Positions 16,083 to 25,305 of a stretch of DNA of 43,863 bases are shown here, piece after piece; positions within the stretch are counted from its first letter, which is position 1, and each line of letters starts with the position of its first letter. Source of the stretch: Candidatus Metalachnospira gallinarum (GTDB taxonomy: Bacteria > Bacillota > Clostridia > Lachnospirales > Anaerotignaceae); assembly GCA_904378045.1 (NCBI GenBank), contig CAJFHC010000001.1, positions 1 through 43,863 on the forward strand, given 5' to 3'. A program made the position numbers and the translations under genes. Under the pieces are notes generated by a model. It did no database searches, was not told where the DNA came from, and was given only the letters and a program-made list of their open reading frames with translations.

Positions 16083-16663
16083 AAAAGAGAATCGCTCTGC
16101 TGGCGGCGGCTGTTTTGGCTCTTACGGCCTGCTCATCATCGGCCGGTACGGAGGTAGATATGAAAAATATAGACGAATATACGCCGTCGGAGACGGCCGA
16201 AGAGGAGGAGCTCAGCTTTGTGACCGAGGGTGAGACAGCTCCGGACATACCGATAATAAAGCTGGACGGCACGGAGGCAAAGGTGTCCGATTATTTTGAC
16301 AAGCCGACGCTGTTCGTTTTCTGGGCGACATGGTGCAGCAACTGCGTGGCCGAGATGCCCGGAGTGCAGATGCTGGCGGACAAATACGGCGGCGATATAA
16401 ATATCCTTGCCCTGAACGCTTCTGATGTTGCCGATGATATCAGCGAGTTTATGGAAGAGAACGAATACACATTTGAGGCGGCGCGGGTCAGCCTTGAGGA
16501 CTCCCTTTATTATTACGCCCAGAGCATACCGATAACCGTCGTTACGGACAAGGACGGGGTCGTGCAGGCTTATTTCAGAGGCTCGATAGACGGGGAGCAA
16601 ATGTTCAGCCAGTATTTTGATCCTCTGTTTACCGATCTCGTGGAGGAAGCGAAGGAGGCGTAA
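16079..16663 (+). CDS. TlpA-like thiol-disulfide oxidoreductase lipoprotein
   Basis: A 194-residue exported lipoprotein. The signal sequence ends in LTAC, with lipidated C18. A short acidic linker leads to a thioredoxin fold: FVFWATWCSNCVAEMPG with the active site C86-S-N-C89, and the cis-proline at P151 (SIPITVV). Such proteins reduce disulfides outside the membrane when supplied with electrons. There is no CcdA in the operon; the polyferredoxin and the CxxC peptide just upstream are the likely electron source. Its start overlaps the upstream stop. Confidence 0.92.
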   Translation: MKKRIALLAAAVLALTACSSSAGTEVDMKNIDEYTPSETAEEEELSFVTEGETAPDIPIIKLDGTEAKVSDYFDKPTLFVFWATWCSNCVAEMPGVQMLADKYGGDINILALNASDVADDISEFMEENEYTFEAARVSLEDSLYYYAQSIPITVVTDKDGVVQAYFRGSIDGEQMFSQYFDPLFTDLVEEAKEA

Positions 16664-16669
16664 GAAAGT

Positions 16670-17359
16670 ATGAAAAAAATATATTTGCTGTTGCTCATAT
16701 GCGCCATCACGCTTGCCGGATGCTCGGAAGGCGGCAAAGAAACCGCGGAAGAGATGGAGCCCGCCGTGACTGAGGAAGAAACGGCCGAACCCGAAAAAGC
16801 TGTGGACGACAGGGACTGGAGCGCGCTGTATGACGGATATATCGACGTGGAAAGCCTGCCGGCTCTTGATGTGGACTTGGAGAGGGAATATGTTTGCGAT
16901 GACAGAACTCTCATAATGGAGGACGGCGTGGACAATGATCTGGAATATACGGTCTACAAACGCTACAGAGCCATAGTTTCGGCTGACTTTGACGGGCTGA
17001 TGGAGCTTGTCGGCGGAAGCGGGGCCTATAAGATAGCCAACGAGAACGAGAGAAAGAATTTCAACGAAGGCCTGTATATGAAAGAGTACGATATACACGG
17101 TCTGACTGCCGTCAGCCTTGACGAGATAAAGGAGGCCGGCGCCGGCACGAAGGAAACGTTGCTTTCCGATATAGAAGAGTGCGGCCTTGTAAGCTATGCC
17201 GTTGTCAGAGCCGATCTGAGTTGGAAATATAACGAGGCACAGCTTGCGGCAGCGCCTCAGCTCCCCGAGGGAAGGTATGTAAGATACTATCTTCTTGGAA
17301 GCGCTGAAAAAGACGCCGAAGCCAAAATATGCCAGACATATTGGGATGATTTTTTATAG
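16670..17359 (+). CDS. Lipoprotein of unknown function, last gene of the redox operon
   Basis: A 229-residue protein with a lipoprotein signal (LLLLICAITLAGCSEGG, lipidated C18) and an acidic linker rich in E, A and T. The remainder, including YKRYRAIVSADFDGLMELVG and LPEGRYVRYYLLG, matches no family I recognise. It has no CxxC motif, so it is not itself a thioredoxin. It follows the TlpA gene by six bases and precedes the operon terminator, so it probably works with that system, perhaps as a client or partner. Confidence 0.75.
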   Translation: MKKIYLLLLICAITLAGCSEGGKETAEEMEPAVTEEETAEPEKAVDDRDWSALYDGYIDVESLPALDVDLEREYVCDDRTLIMEDGVDNDLEYTVYKRYRAIVSADFDGLMELVGGSGAYKIANENERKNFNEGLYMKEYDIHGLTAVSLDEIKEAGAGTKETLLSDIEECGLVSYAVVRADLSWKYNEAQLAAAPQLPEGRYVRYYLLGSAEKDAEAKICQTYWDDFL

Positions 17360-17369
17360 AAAAAATTAA

Positions 17370-17403
17370 GCCGGAGACATTTGAGCCTCCGGCATTATTT
17401 TTG
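17370..17403. terminator. Bidirectional terminator between the redox operon and nadE
   Basis: GCCGGAG (17370-17376) pairs with CTCCGGC (17387-17393). ATTATTTTT follows on the plus strand and TTAATTTTTT on the minus strand, so it can end both convergent transcripts. Confidence 0.8.
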
Positions 17404-17404
17404 A

Positions 17405-19330
17405 TTATTTCAGCTTTTCCAGCTCCTCAAGCCACAGTCTCGCGGAGGCGTCGGAGGGCATTCGCCAGTCCCCTCTGGGGGAAAGGCTTATGGTGCCGAC
17501 TTTGGGGCCGTCCGGCAGGCAGGAGCGTTTGAACTGCTGGGCAAAGAAACGCCTGTAGAAATTTTTGAGCCACTTGAGTATGGTAGTTTCGTCATAAACA
17601 CCGGAGAAGGCGTTTTTGGCGAGAAAATATATTTTCGCCGGCGTGAATCCGCATCTTACAACATAGTAGAGGAAAAAGTCATGCAGCTCATAGGGGCCGA
17701 CGATATCCTCGGTTTTCTGATTTATATTGTCGTTTTCGTCCGGCGGAAGAAGCTCGGGGGACACAGGAGTATCCAGTATGTCCTTCAATATTTTCGTGGT
17801 TATCGAGTCCAGAGAGCCGAAACGCACTGTCCATTTTATAAGCATACGGACGAGCGTCTTGGGAACGCCGGAATTTACGCCGTACATTGACATGTGGTCG
17901 CCGTTGTATGTTGCCCAGCCAAGAGCAAGCTCTGAAAGATCGCCTGTTCCGACAACAAGACCGTTTTCCTTGTTCGCCAGATCCATAAGTATCTGTGTGC
18001 GCTCACGGGCCTGGGAGTTTTCGTAGGTTACGTCATGTACGTCAGGATCATGTCCGATATCGGAAAAATGCTGAGTTGTAGCTTTCGCTATTGGTATCTC
18101 ACGGATTGTTACACCGAGGGCGCCCATAAGAGAAATGGCGTTGTTGTACGTCCTGTCTGTTGTGCCGAACCCCGGCATTGTAACTCCGATAACGGATTTG
18201 CGGCTCATATCAAGATAATCGCAGGCTTTGACCGCCACGAGCAGGGCAAGGGTGGAGTCAAGACCTCCGGATATGCCGATGACAAGCGATTTGGCCTTCG
18301 TATGGCTGATACGTTTTACAAGACCGGCGGCTTGTATGTTGAATATGTCCGAACAGCGGGAATTAAGCTCTCTGTCATCGTTGGGCACAAATGGCTGCGG
18401 CCTGATGAAACGCTCAAGATCATCCTTGTTCCTTTCATACATACCGAAGCTGATTATTTCCGGGTCAAAGGAAGATCCCTCGGAGAAGCTGGTATTTTTT
18501 CTGCGGTCGTTGACAAGAAGCTCCGTATCTATGTCAGCCATTATAAGAGAGCTGTCCAGTGAGAAACGGTCTCCCTCAATGAGCAGTGAACCGTTTTCGC
18601 ATATAAGTGAATGCCCGCTGAACACCATATCCTGCGTTGATTCTCCTATACCGGCTGAGGAATAAACATATCCGCATATGCATCTTGCCGACTGATTGGC
18701 CACAAGAGAGGTGCGGTACTCGTTTTTAGTGGCAAGCTCATTGCTTGCGGAGGTGTTTACTATAATGGCAGCCCCTGCCAGAGCCAGACGGCTGCTTGGT
18801 GGTATGGCGGCCCAAAGATCTTCGCATATCTCTATTCCGAATGTGAAATTCTCAATGCCTTCGGCGGCAAACAGCAAATTTGTTCCTATAGGAACACTTT
18901 GTCCGCACAGGGCAATGCCGCCTTTAAGTCCTTTGCCGCCTTTAAACCAGCGTTTTTCGTAATATTCGCCGTAGTTTGGTATATATGTCTTGGGAACGGC
19001 GCCCAGAATATCTCCGTCGTAAATGGCGACGGAGCAGTTGTAAAGGCTGTTGCCGATGTTGATGGGAAGCCCCACAACGGCCACGATATTTTTGCCCCTG
19101 GAAGCCTCGGCAATGGCCGAAAGGCTTTCCTCGGCGGCAGTCAGCAACGACGACTGGAAAAAAAGGTCGGAGCATGTATATCCGGTTATGCAAAGCTCCG
19201 GAAATACAAGAAGCTCCACATCCTTCTGGGCCGCGGCGGAAATGAGCTTTATTATCTCGCCGGTATTATATTTACAGTCGGCCACCCTGAGTTTAGGCAC
19301 GGCCGACGCGCATCTGACAAATCCGTACAT
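17405..19330 (-). CDS. nadE: Glutamine-dependent NAD+ synthetase
   Basis: Makes NAD from deamido-NAD, ATP and glutamine. At 641 residues it is the two-domain form. The N-terminal nitrilase domain has the triad E45 (FPELCITGY), K114 (PKTYIPNYGEYYE) and C169 (GIEICEDLW), which hydrolyses glutamine. The C-terminal synthetase has the PP-loop SGGLDS at 354-359. Further motifs are GTGDLSELALGW and the C-terminal FKRSCLPDGPKVGTISLSPR (about 608-627). AAGGAG lies eight bases before ATG 19330; an upstream in-frame start at 19354 has no site. It is a single-gene unit with its own promoter. Confidence 0.96.
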   Translation of the reverse strand: MYGFVRCASAVPKLRVADCKYNTGEIIKLISAAAQKDVELLVFPELCITGYTCSDLFFQSSLLTAAEESLSAIAEASRGKNIVAVVGLPINIGNSLYNCSVAIYDGDILGAVPKTYIPNYGEYYEKRWFKGGKGLKGGIALCGQSVPIGTNLLFAAEGIENFTFGIEICEDLWAAIPPSSRLALAGAAIIVNTSASNELATKNEYRTSLVANQSARCICGYVYSSAGIGESTQDMVFSGHSLICENGSLLIEGDRFSLDSSLIMADIDTELLVNDRRKNTSFSEGSSFDPEIISFGMYERNKDDLERFIRPQPFVPNDDRELNSRCSDIFNIQAAGLVKRISHTKAKSLVIGISGGLDSTLALLVAVKACDYLDMSRKSVIGVTMPGFGTTDRTYNNAISLMGALGVTIREIPIAKATTQHFSDIGHDPDVHDVTYENSQARERTQILMDLANKENGLVVGTGDLSELALGWATYNGDHMSMYGVNSGVPKTLVRMLIKWTVRFGSLDSITTKILKDILDTPVSPELLPPDENDNINQKTEDIVGPYELHDFFLYYVVRCGFTPAKIYFLAKNAFSGVYDETTILKWLKNFYRRFFAQQFKRSCLPDGPKVGTISLSPRGDWRMPSDASARLWLEELEKLK

Positions 19331-19397
19331 AGTCGAATCTCCTTTTATGATCAAGTTTTATGTGAATAAAATCCGCGATTTGTGAACGTATAATTAA

Positions 19398-19426
19398 ATT
19401 ATCGTTTTAGAAGCGTAAATTGTCAA
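19398..19426 (-). promoter_or_regulatory. Promoter of nadE
   Basis: On the minus strand TTGACA (19426-19421) is 17 bases from GATAAT (19403-19398). The -35 is perfect and the -10 has one mismatch. Confidence 0.75.
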
Positions 19427-19469
19427 GGCTTTGAGAGCAGAACTTGGCCGCGGAGGAAAATTTGGGCGT

Positions 19470-19496
19470 AAAAAATCCCCGACCGGCCGGTCGGGG
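19470..19496 (-). terminator. Intrinsic terminator of the DnaJ/DUF5685 group
   Basis: The perfect palindrome CCCCGACCGGCCGGTCGGGG (19477-19496) is followed on the minus strand by ATTTTTTA. Confidence 0.85.
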
Positions 19497-19540
19497 CATA
19501 ACCTGTGACTGACGTCTCTCTTGCTAAAGTGTTTTAGACT

Positions 19541-20230
19541 TTAACAAGGCCTGCAGCACAGTCCGCAAAGCATATTGGCGATACATATATCGAGACATAT
19601 ATTCGTGGGGCCGCAGAATATCGGCATTCCGCCTCCATAGGTCTGGTAAGCCGCTCCTCCGCCCTTCATACGGTTAAGAAGCTGCTGATATTCCATATTT
19701 CCCGGTTCCATACGGCTTGCCTGTTCGGCGTCGCTCATGGCTTCTATTCTGTTGCCAAGACCAAAGTTCGCCAGAGCATGGAAGTAATACCATCTGGCAC
19801 CACGCTGGGATGAGTCGATGGAATTCAGGACGTTCATAGCCTCCCGGTAATGTCCGGCGTTTATATAATTTCTTGCCGCCTGCATTTCCGTGGTGGTTTC
19901 CTGCTGGCTCTGACCTCCGCCGTAGCCGCCGAACCCGCCGCCGAAAATATCCTCCCAGGAAAAACCGCCGTAGCCCCCGCCATATCCGCCGAAATCTCCG
20001 TAGCCCTCGTTTCCTCCGCCGTAGGACTGACCTCCGGAAGCTTTTCCTTCTCGGATATTCCTGATTTGATCATAGGCCGCGTTTATCTCGCGCATCTTTC
20101 TTTCTGCGCTCTCGTCTCCGGGATTGACGTCGGGATGATATTTTTTTACAAGCCTCCTGTAGGCTTTCTGTATTTCCTCATCGGACGCGTCGGGAGACAC
20201 GCCCAGAACCTTGTACGGGTCTGATATCAT
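19541..20230 (-). CDS. J-domain protein with Gly-rich linker, TPR-like region and Cys-rich tail
   Basis: A 229-residue DnaJ-type co-chaperone that is not canonical DnaJ. The J domain (about 4-60) has YHPDVNPG with the essential HPD at 32-34. A Gly, Tyr and Phe rich linker covers about 65-110. Residues about 118-190 resemble two TPR helices pairs ([18 protein letters not shown], and [18 protein letters not shown]). The protein ends in a striking cysteine cluster, [18 protein letters not shown], with no zinc-finger repeats of DnaJ proper. The gene order zinc-ribbon, DUF5685, J-protein suggests one operon. It should recruit a DnaK; the client is unknown. Confidence 0.87.
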   Translation of the reverse strand: MISDPYKVLGVSPDASDEEIQKAYRRLVKKYHPDVNPGDESAERKMREINAAYDQIRNIREGKASGGQSYGGGNEGYGDFGGYGGGYGGFSWEDIFGGGFGGYGGGQSQQETTTEMQAARNYINAGHYREAMNVLNSIDSSQRGARWYYFHALANFGLGNRIEAMSDAEQASRMEPGNMEYQQLLNRMKGGGAAYQTYGGGMPIFCGPTNICLDICIANMLCGLCCRPC

Positions 20231-20347
20231 TTAAGTATTTCCTCTCCTGTATTTCAAAATACGATAGAACTTTTCCGGCTTATATCAGTTAATTATACAC
20301 AAACGGAAGCCGTTTGAAAAGTCATAAAGGACGGAGTTAAGCAAAAA

Positions 20348-21178
20348 TTAATTATTTGCGTTTTTTTGCTTCCCGCTCTCCCTGTTCTTTTTCGCGGCAT
20401 AGCGAAGCCATACGCCGGAATAGACTATGTTTTCGATTATTCTCCGGTTTTTATCTATCGGCAGGGTAGAGAGCGTTTCCGCGCAGGAAGCCATAAGCAT
20501 CATCAGGGACGGCTCCACGCTTTCAGGCGAAAGGAACGTAAGAGGATTGTACCTCTCCTTTTCGATGTCGTCCTTAAGGTCGTCCCAGGCGTCCATCACA
20601 TATATGAAACGTCCGAGCTCGGAGGCGGCCTTTCTCAGGGCAGGGGAGTATTCGTCCTCTTTGTATATGAATATTTCCGAAAGAAGCCTGCCGAATATTC
20701 CCGCCGGCAGATCAGCGTTCATTATGCCGCGCCTTTCCGTCTCGTCCAAAGCTCTGAGACATTCCTCCATAACGCCGCATTGGCGAGGATACCGGCTCCT
20801 GAGCCGTTCATACCCGCTCTTGAACATTACGGATGCAACCTTGGCTTTAAGGCTTTTGTCGTCTTTCCAGTCGTCCAGCAGCTTGTTGTAAAACAGCGCC
20901 ATATTCATGTCGGCGGCATAGTCCGAGATTTCATTCACGATATATGTATGCTTTTTTCCGGGATGCACGGCGCATCTTTCCTCACCGACAGTGTCCGAGC
21001 AGCCATATAGGGAGGACAGCACAAGTATGAGAAAAGTCATATCATAAGTAAGAGAGACACGGCTTAAACCGCCGTGCCTCTCCTTAAGCGTCCGGCACAG
21101 CCCGCAGTAAAGTCCCCTGTAGGTCTTAAGTTCCTCGGGGCTCAGGTCTTTTACGTTGGCTGTAACATATCCGAACAT
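20348..21178 (-). CDS. DUF5685 family protein
   Basis: A 276-residue, mainly helical protein that I recognise as DUF5685, function unknown. The N-terminus carries Y-RGLYCGLCRTLKERHG with a CxxC at 25-28, and then LTYDMTFLILVLSSLY. Further cysteines (C60, C69) could complete a metal site. DAWDDLKDDIEKERYNPL (about 196-213) is acidic in a way that recalls the metal-binding helix of prenyl transferases, but no enzyme activity can be claimed. It lies four bases after the zinc-ribbon gene and 117 before the J-protein gene, a pairing seen in other Clostridia. Confidence 0.8.
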   Translation of the reverse strand: MFGYVTANVKDLSPEELKTYRGLYCGLCRTLKERHGGLSRVSLTYDMTFLILVLSSLYGCSDTVGEERCAVHPGKKHTYIVNEISDYAADMNMALFYNKLLDDWKDDKSLKAKVASVMFKSGYERLRSRYPRQCGVMEECLRALDETERRGIMNADLPAGIFGRLLSEIFIYKEDEYSPALRKAASELGRFIYVMDAWDDLKDDIEKERYNPLTFLSPESVEPSLMMLMASCAETLSTLPIDKNRRIIENIVYSGVWLRYAAKKNRESGKQKNANN

Positions 21179-21182
21179 TATA

Positions 21183-21596
21183 TCAGCTCTTTCTTATAAA
21201 TTTCTCTCCGCATCTGGGGCAGGTTATCTCTATCTTTCCTTTGCCCCTGGGTATCCTGTTGAGTACGCCGCATTTTGGACATTTGAAAAACTTGAAATCC
21301 TTGCTCTGGGCAGCCATCTGGGCGCTCCTCTGCTTTTTGACCGCCAGAGAATATCTGAAATTAAGATATTTCTGATTCTCGGCCGAGCGTCTGGCAATGT
21401 CCCTTGAGAACATACGGTAATAGCACATAATGATAAGCGCTACAGCGATTATCCATAATATGGAGCTCAAAAGCGGTACAAGCCTTACTATGACTATGGA
21501 AACGATCAGCGCTATAAGTCCCGTTATGGACAGGACACGGTTCAACTCGTCCTGTCCGTAGCGCCCGATCATAAACCTGGCGAATTTTTCTCTCAT
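21183..21596 (-). CDS. Membrane protein with two helices and a C-terminal zinc ribbon
   Basis: A protein of about 137 residues. Two hydrophobic segments lie near 25-60 (LIALIVSIVIVRLVPLLSSI and ILWIIAVALIIMCYY). The C-terminal part is a zinc ribbon of two CPxCG knuckles, CPKCGVLNRIPRGKGK and CPRCGEKF. ATG 21596 is preferred because the AAAGG site is nine bases away; an ATG two codons earlier is only three bases from it. It lies 32 bases after the ABC gene and four before DUF5685, so it may be read from the same message. Function unknown. Confidence 0.75.
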   Translation of the reverse strand: MREKFARFMIGRYGQDELNRVLSITGLIALIVSIVIVRLVPLLSSILWIIAVALIIMCYYRMFSRDIARRSAENQKYLNFRYSLAVKKQRSAQMAAQSKDFKFFKCPKCGVLNRIPRGKGKIEITCPRCGEKFIRKS

Positions 21597-21628
21597 ACAC
21601 ATCTACCTTTCCGAAGAGACCGGGAGCC

Positions 21629-23557
21629 TTACTCAAGCTCGAAGGCTCCGGTATAAAGCTGATAATATTTGCCCTTCTGGGCGATAAGCTCGTCATGGCT
21701 TCCTCTCTCGATGATATTACCGTGTTCAAGAACCATGATGGCTTTGGAATTTCTGACTGTGGAAAGCCTGTGGGCGATAACGAATACCGTTCTGCCTTCC
21801 ATAAGCTGATCCATACCTTTCTGGACAATGGCCTCTGTCCTTGTGTCGATGGATGACGTGGCCTCGTCAAGTATCATTACGGGAGGATCGGCAACGGCCG
21901 CTCTGGCGATGGATATGAGCTGTCTCTGACCCTGGGAAAGACTTCCGCCGTCTCCGGTAATCATTGTGTTGTATCCGTCAGGAAGCATCATAATAAAGTC
22001 GTGCGCGTTGGCCAATTTTGCGGCGGCGATAACTTCCTCGTCAGTGGCGTCAAGACGACCGTATCTGATATTGTCCATTATTGTTCCGGTAAACAGGTTT
22101 ACGTCCTGAAGAACAATACCGAGTGAATGTCTCAAATCAGCTTTCTTGATATATTTGACATTTATTCCATCGTATGTGATAGTTCCGTCAGGAATATCAT
22201 AGAAACGGTTTATAAGGTTTGTTATTGTGGTTTTTCCGGCTCCCGTAGCTCCTACAAAGGCTATCTTCTGACCGGGTTTAGCAAAGAGAGATACATGGTG
22301 AAGCACCGTCTTTCCTTCCTCATAACCAAAGTCAACATCGTGGAAACGAACGTCTCCCTTAAGTTCCACATAATGATATCCGTCATCGGAAGGTATTTTC
22401 CAAGCCCATATATGTGTCCTTGTAGGTGATTCCTCAAGTATTCCGTCTTTGCCTTCCTTAGCGTAAACAAGTGTAACATTTCCGTCATCGGACTCAGGTT
22501 CCTCATCCATAAGCTCAAATATACGCTCAGCGCCGGCAAGGGCCATAACAACTGAGTTAACCTGCTGTGAAACCTGGCTTATGGGGTTTGTAAGGCTCTT
22601 TGAGAGCGAAAGGAACGAAGCGATGGCGCCGAGAGTAAGTCCGCCGATGCCGTTGATGGCAAGGAGTCCTCCGAGTATGGCGATACAGATATACTCAAGG
22701 TTTCCGAGGTTCATCATAATGGGCATAAGGATGTTGGCGAATTTATTCGCGTGGTATGCGCTGTTTCTGAGCTCCTCGTTTTTCTCGTCAAAGCCTTCCT
22801 TAGCTTCCTGCTCGTGGCAGAATACCTTTATAACTTTCTGGCCGTTCATCATTTCCTCGATGTATCCGTTGAGTTCTCCGAGGGACTGCTGCTGCTTGAT
22901 GAAGAATCTTGCCGAGTTTCCGGCGATCAGCTTCGATACGTTAAGCATAAGCACAAGGAACACTGCGACGAAAAGCGAGAGCCACAGGCTCAGCCTGAGC
23001 ATGGCGATGGCCGTCGTTATAACCGTGATGGACGACGATATGACCATTGTAAGCGACTGGGAGAACATCTGACGAAGCGTATCCGTATCGTTGGTGTAAT
23101 GGCTCATTACGTCTCCATGGGTGTGGGTGTCAAAATATTTTATGGGAAGAGTCTGCATGTGGGCAAACATATCGTCCCTTATGGTTTTAAGCACTCCCTG
23201 TGTCACAGATACCATAAGTCTGTTGTATATAAGGCCGGAGATTATTCCCACGGCGTATATCATCGCCATAGTCATTACCGCCGAAAGCAGGGGAGAGAAG
23301 TCCTTGCTTCCGGTGGAGAGCATGGGAGTGATGTAATCGTCGATAACGGTCTGTATGAAAAGCGAGCCCCTTACGTTCGCAAAGGCGTTCAGGAAAATAC
23401 AGATCAAAACGATGGTAAAGTGTACCCTGAATTTTTTCAGGTATGACATAAGTCTTAAAACGGTCTTTTTAGGATTTTTGACCTTGCCCCTGGCATTCTT
23501 TTTTAAGCCTCCGGGCTGAGCAGTCTGGGCTGTTTTAGCCGTTTTTTCTTCCGCCAT
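21629..23557 (-). CDS. ABC exporter half-transporter with the canonical ATP-site residues
   Basis: A 642-residue membrane-nucleotide-binding fusion, one half of a heterodimeric type IV exporter of the BmrD/EfrB/LmrD kind. A basic cytoplasmic extension (1-35) precedes six membrane helices. The ATPase has Walker A GATGAGKT (436-443), Walker B ILDEATSS with catalytic E565, and the switch H596 (VIAHRLST). Its signature is LSQGQ instead of LSGGQ. A 40-residue insert before the ATPase (YAKEGKDGILEESPTRTHIW) is common in this subfamily. It begins at the stop of the partner gene. Drug or peptide export is a guess from the family and the MarR regulator. Confidence 0.93.
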   Translation of the reverse strand: MAEEKTAKTAQTAQPGGLKKNARGKVKNPKKTVLRLMSYLKKFRVHFTIVLICIFLNAFANVRGSLFIQTVIDDYITPMLSTGSKDFSPLLSAVMTMAMIYAVGIISGLIYNRLMVSVTQGVLKTIRDDMFAHMQTLPIKYFDTHTHGDVMSHYTNDTDTLRQMFSQSLTMVISSSITVITTAIAMLRLSLWLSLFVAVFLVLMLNVSKLIAGNSARFFIKQQQSLGELNGYIEEMMNGQKVIKVFCHEQEAKEGFDEKNEELRNSAYHANKFANILMPIMMNLGNLEYICIAILGGLLAINGIGGLTLGAIASFLSLSKSLTNPISQVSQQVNSVVMALAGAERIFELMDEEPESDDGNVTLVYAKEGKDGILEESPTRTHIWAWKIPSDDGYHYVELKGDVRFHDVDFGYEEGKTVLHHVSLFAKPGQKIAFVGATGAGKTTITNLINRFYDIPDGTITYDGINVKYIKKADLRHSLGIVLQDVNLFTGTIMDNIRYGRLDATDEEVIAAAKLANAHDFIMMLPDGYNTMITGDGGSLSQGQRQLISIARAAVADPPVMILDEATSSIDTRTEAIVQKGMDQLMEGRTVFVIAHRLSTVRNSKAIMVLEHGNIIERGSHDELIAQKGKYYQLYTGAFELE

Positions 23558-25290
23558 TATTCTTCCCCTCCTTTTGTCTGTGACTCATATACCTCGCGGT
23601 AGATGGCGTTGGTCTTAAGAAGCTCCTCGTGGGTTCCGATAGCGTTTATCTCGCCTTTGTCAAGGACGATGATCCTGTCGGCGTCCTGTACGGATGACAC
23701 ACGCTGAGCGATTATAAATTTTGTGGTGTTTGGTATTTCCTCGGCAAAGGCCTTTCTGATCTTGGCGTCAGTGGCCGTATCGACAGCGCTGGTGGAGTCG
23801 TCGAGGATAAGTATTTTAGGCTTTTTAAGCAGCGCCCTGGCGATACAGAGTCTCTGTTTCTGACCTCCGGACACGTTGGTTCCGCCCTGCTCGATATAGG
23901 TATCGTATTTGTCGGGGAAACCTTCGATAAACTCGTCGGCGCAGGCCAGCTTGCAGGCCTTTACGATCTCCTCGTCCGTGGCGTTCTCGTCGCCCCAGCG
24001 GAGGTTCTCCTTGATAGTTCCGGAGAAAAGCACGTTCTTCTGCAATACGACCGATACGGCGTTTCTGAGGGCCGTAAGGTCGTAGTTTCTTACATCGACG
24101 CCGCCGACCTCAACGGAGCCGCTTGTTACGTCGTAAAGTCTGGGTATAAGCTGAACGAACGTACTCTTTGATGAGCCCGTTCCTCCGATGATACCGATGG
24201 TCTCGCCGGATTTGAACTCAAGGTTGACATTTTTAAGACTGAGTTTCTCTTCGTTATTTGTATAGCTGAAGTCCACGTTTTTAAACGATACGGAACCGTC
24301 CTTCACATCGTAGATGGGATCGGCGTTGTCCTTTATGTCGGGCTCCTCGTTCAAGATTTCGCATACACGTTCTGAACAGGTCTTGGAGATAACGATCATG
24401 GTGAATACCATTGAAAGTATCATAAGGCTCATAAGCATCTGCATAGTGTATGTTATAAGGCTGACAAGGTTTCCTGTCATCATCTCTCCGCCGACGATGA
24501 ACTGGGAGCTGAGCCAGAGCGATACAAGCAGACAGGTGTATACGCAAAGCTGCATAAGAGGCATATTGAAAGCAAGTATTCTTTCAGCCTTCGTGAAGTC
24601 GTTGTAGATGTCTTTAGAGGAAACCTCGAACTTTTTGATCTCGAAGTCCTCACGGACAAAGGATTTAACGACCCTTATTCCTCTAAGGTTCTCCTGAACG
24701 ATGGCGTTCAGTTTATCGTACTTTTTGAACACTCGCTCAAATATGGGATGGGCGTGCATCATGATCGTATAAAGTCCGAATCCAAGAACGGGAATTACTA
24801 TAAGATAGATGAGCGCTATTTTCCTGTTTATGCTTAAAACAGCGAGGAAAGCGCAGACCATCATAATAGGAGCCCTTACGGCGATACGGATTATCATCAT
24901 AAAGGCAAGCTGGATGTTTGTAATATCGGTCGTAAGCCTTGTTACGATGGACGCCGTTGAAAACTTATCTATATTTTTGAATGAATAGTCCTGGATTTTA
25001 TAATACATATCGTGTCTCAGGTTAGCGGCGAAGCCGGATGACGCTGCCGCGGCGAATTTTCCGCTCATCGCGCCCAAGAAAAGGGACAAGAGGCACAGTA
25101 TAATAAGTATGATTCCGCTTTTTATAACATAATTCATATCGCCGACATTGATACCGTAGTCAATGAGGTCGGCCATTATAAGCGGTATGATTACTTCAAG
25201 GGCAACCTCGCCGACAACAAATACCGGCGCGAGTATGGCGTCTTTTTTGTACTGCCTGATGGAACGGGCAAGCTGTTTGACTATACTCAT
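23557..25290 (-). CDS. ABC exporter half-transporter with a degenerate ATP site
   Basis: A 577-residue half-transporter, partner of the protein encoded directly downstream (one base overlap). It has six membrane helices and an ATPase with Walker A GGTGSSKS (369-376; the usual second last G is S) and a normal signature VSGGQ (473-477). Two catalytic residues are replaced: the Walker B glutamate is D498 (ILDDSTSAVD) and the switch histidine is Q529 (FIIAQRVSS, codon CAG). Heterodimeric exporters such as BmrCD and TM287/288 have exactly one such weak site. It lies 15 bases after the MarR gene, so regulator and transporter share a message. Confidence 0.93.
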   Translation of the reverse strand: MSIVKQLARSIRQYKKDAILAPVFVVGEVALEVIIPLIMADLIDYGINVGDMNYVIKSGIILIILCLLSLFLGAMSGKFAAAASSGFAANLRHDMYYKIQDYSFKNIDKFSTASIVTRLTTDITNIQLAFMMIIRIAVRAPIMMVCAFLAVLSINRKIALIYLIVIPVLGFGLYTIMMHAHPIFERVFKKYDKLNAIVQENLRGIRVVKSFVREDFEIKKFEVSSKDIYNDFTKAERILAFNMPLMQLCVYTCLLVSLWLSSQFIVGGEMMTGNLVSLITYTMQMLMSLMILSMVFTMIVISKTCSERVCEILNEEPDIKDNADPIYDVKDGSVSFKNVDFSYTNNEEKLSLKNVNLEFKSGETIGIIGGTGSSKSTFVQLIPRLYDVTSGSVEVGGVDVRNYDLTALRNAVSVVLQKNVLFSGTIKENLRWGDENATDEEIVKACKLACADEFIEGFPDKYDTYIEQGGTNVSGGQKQRLCIARALLKKPKILILDDSTSAVDTATDAKIRKAFAEEIPNTTKFIIAQRVSSVQDADRIIVLDKGEINAIGTHEELLKTNAIYREVYESQTKGGEE

Positions 25291-25305
25291 TTTTGTCCTA
25301 CCTCC

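Noticed and set aside
18035..18665. Plus-strand ORFs of 145-175 residues opposite nadE
   Set aside because: They are shadows of the well-supported NAD synthetase frame and have no ribosome binding site or motif.
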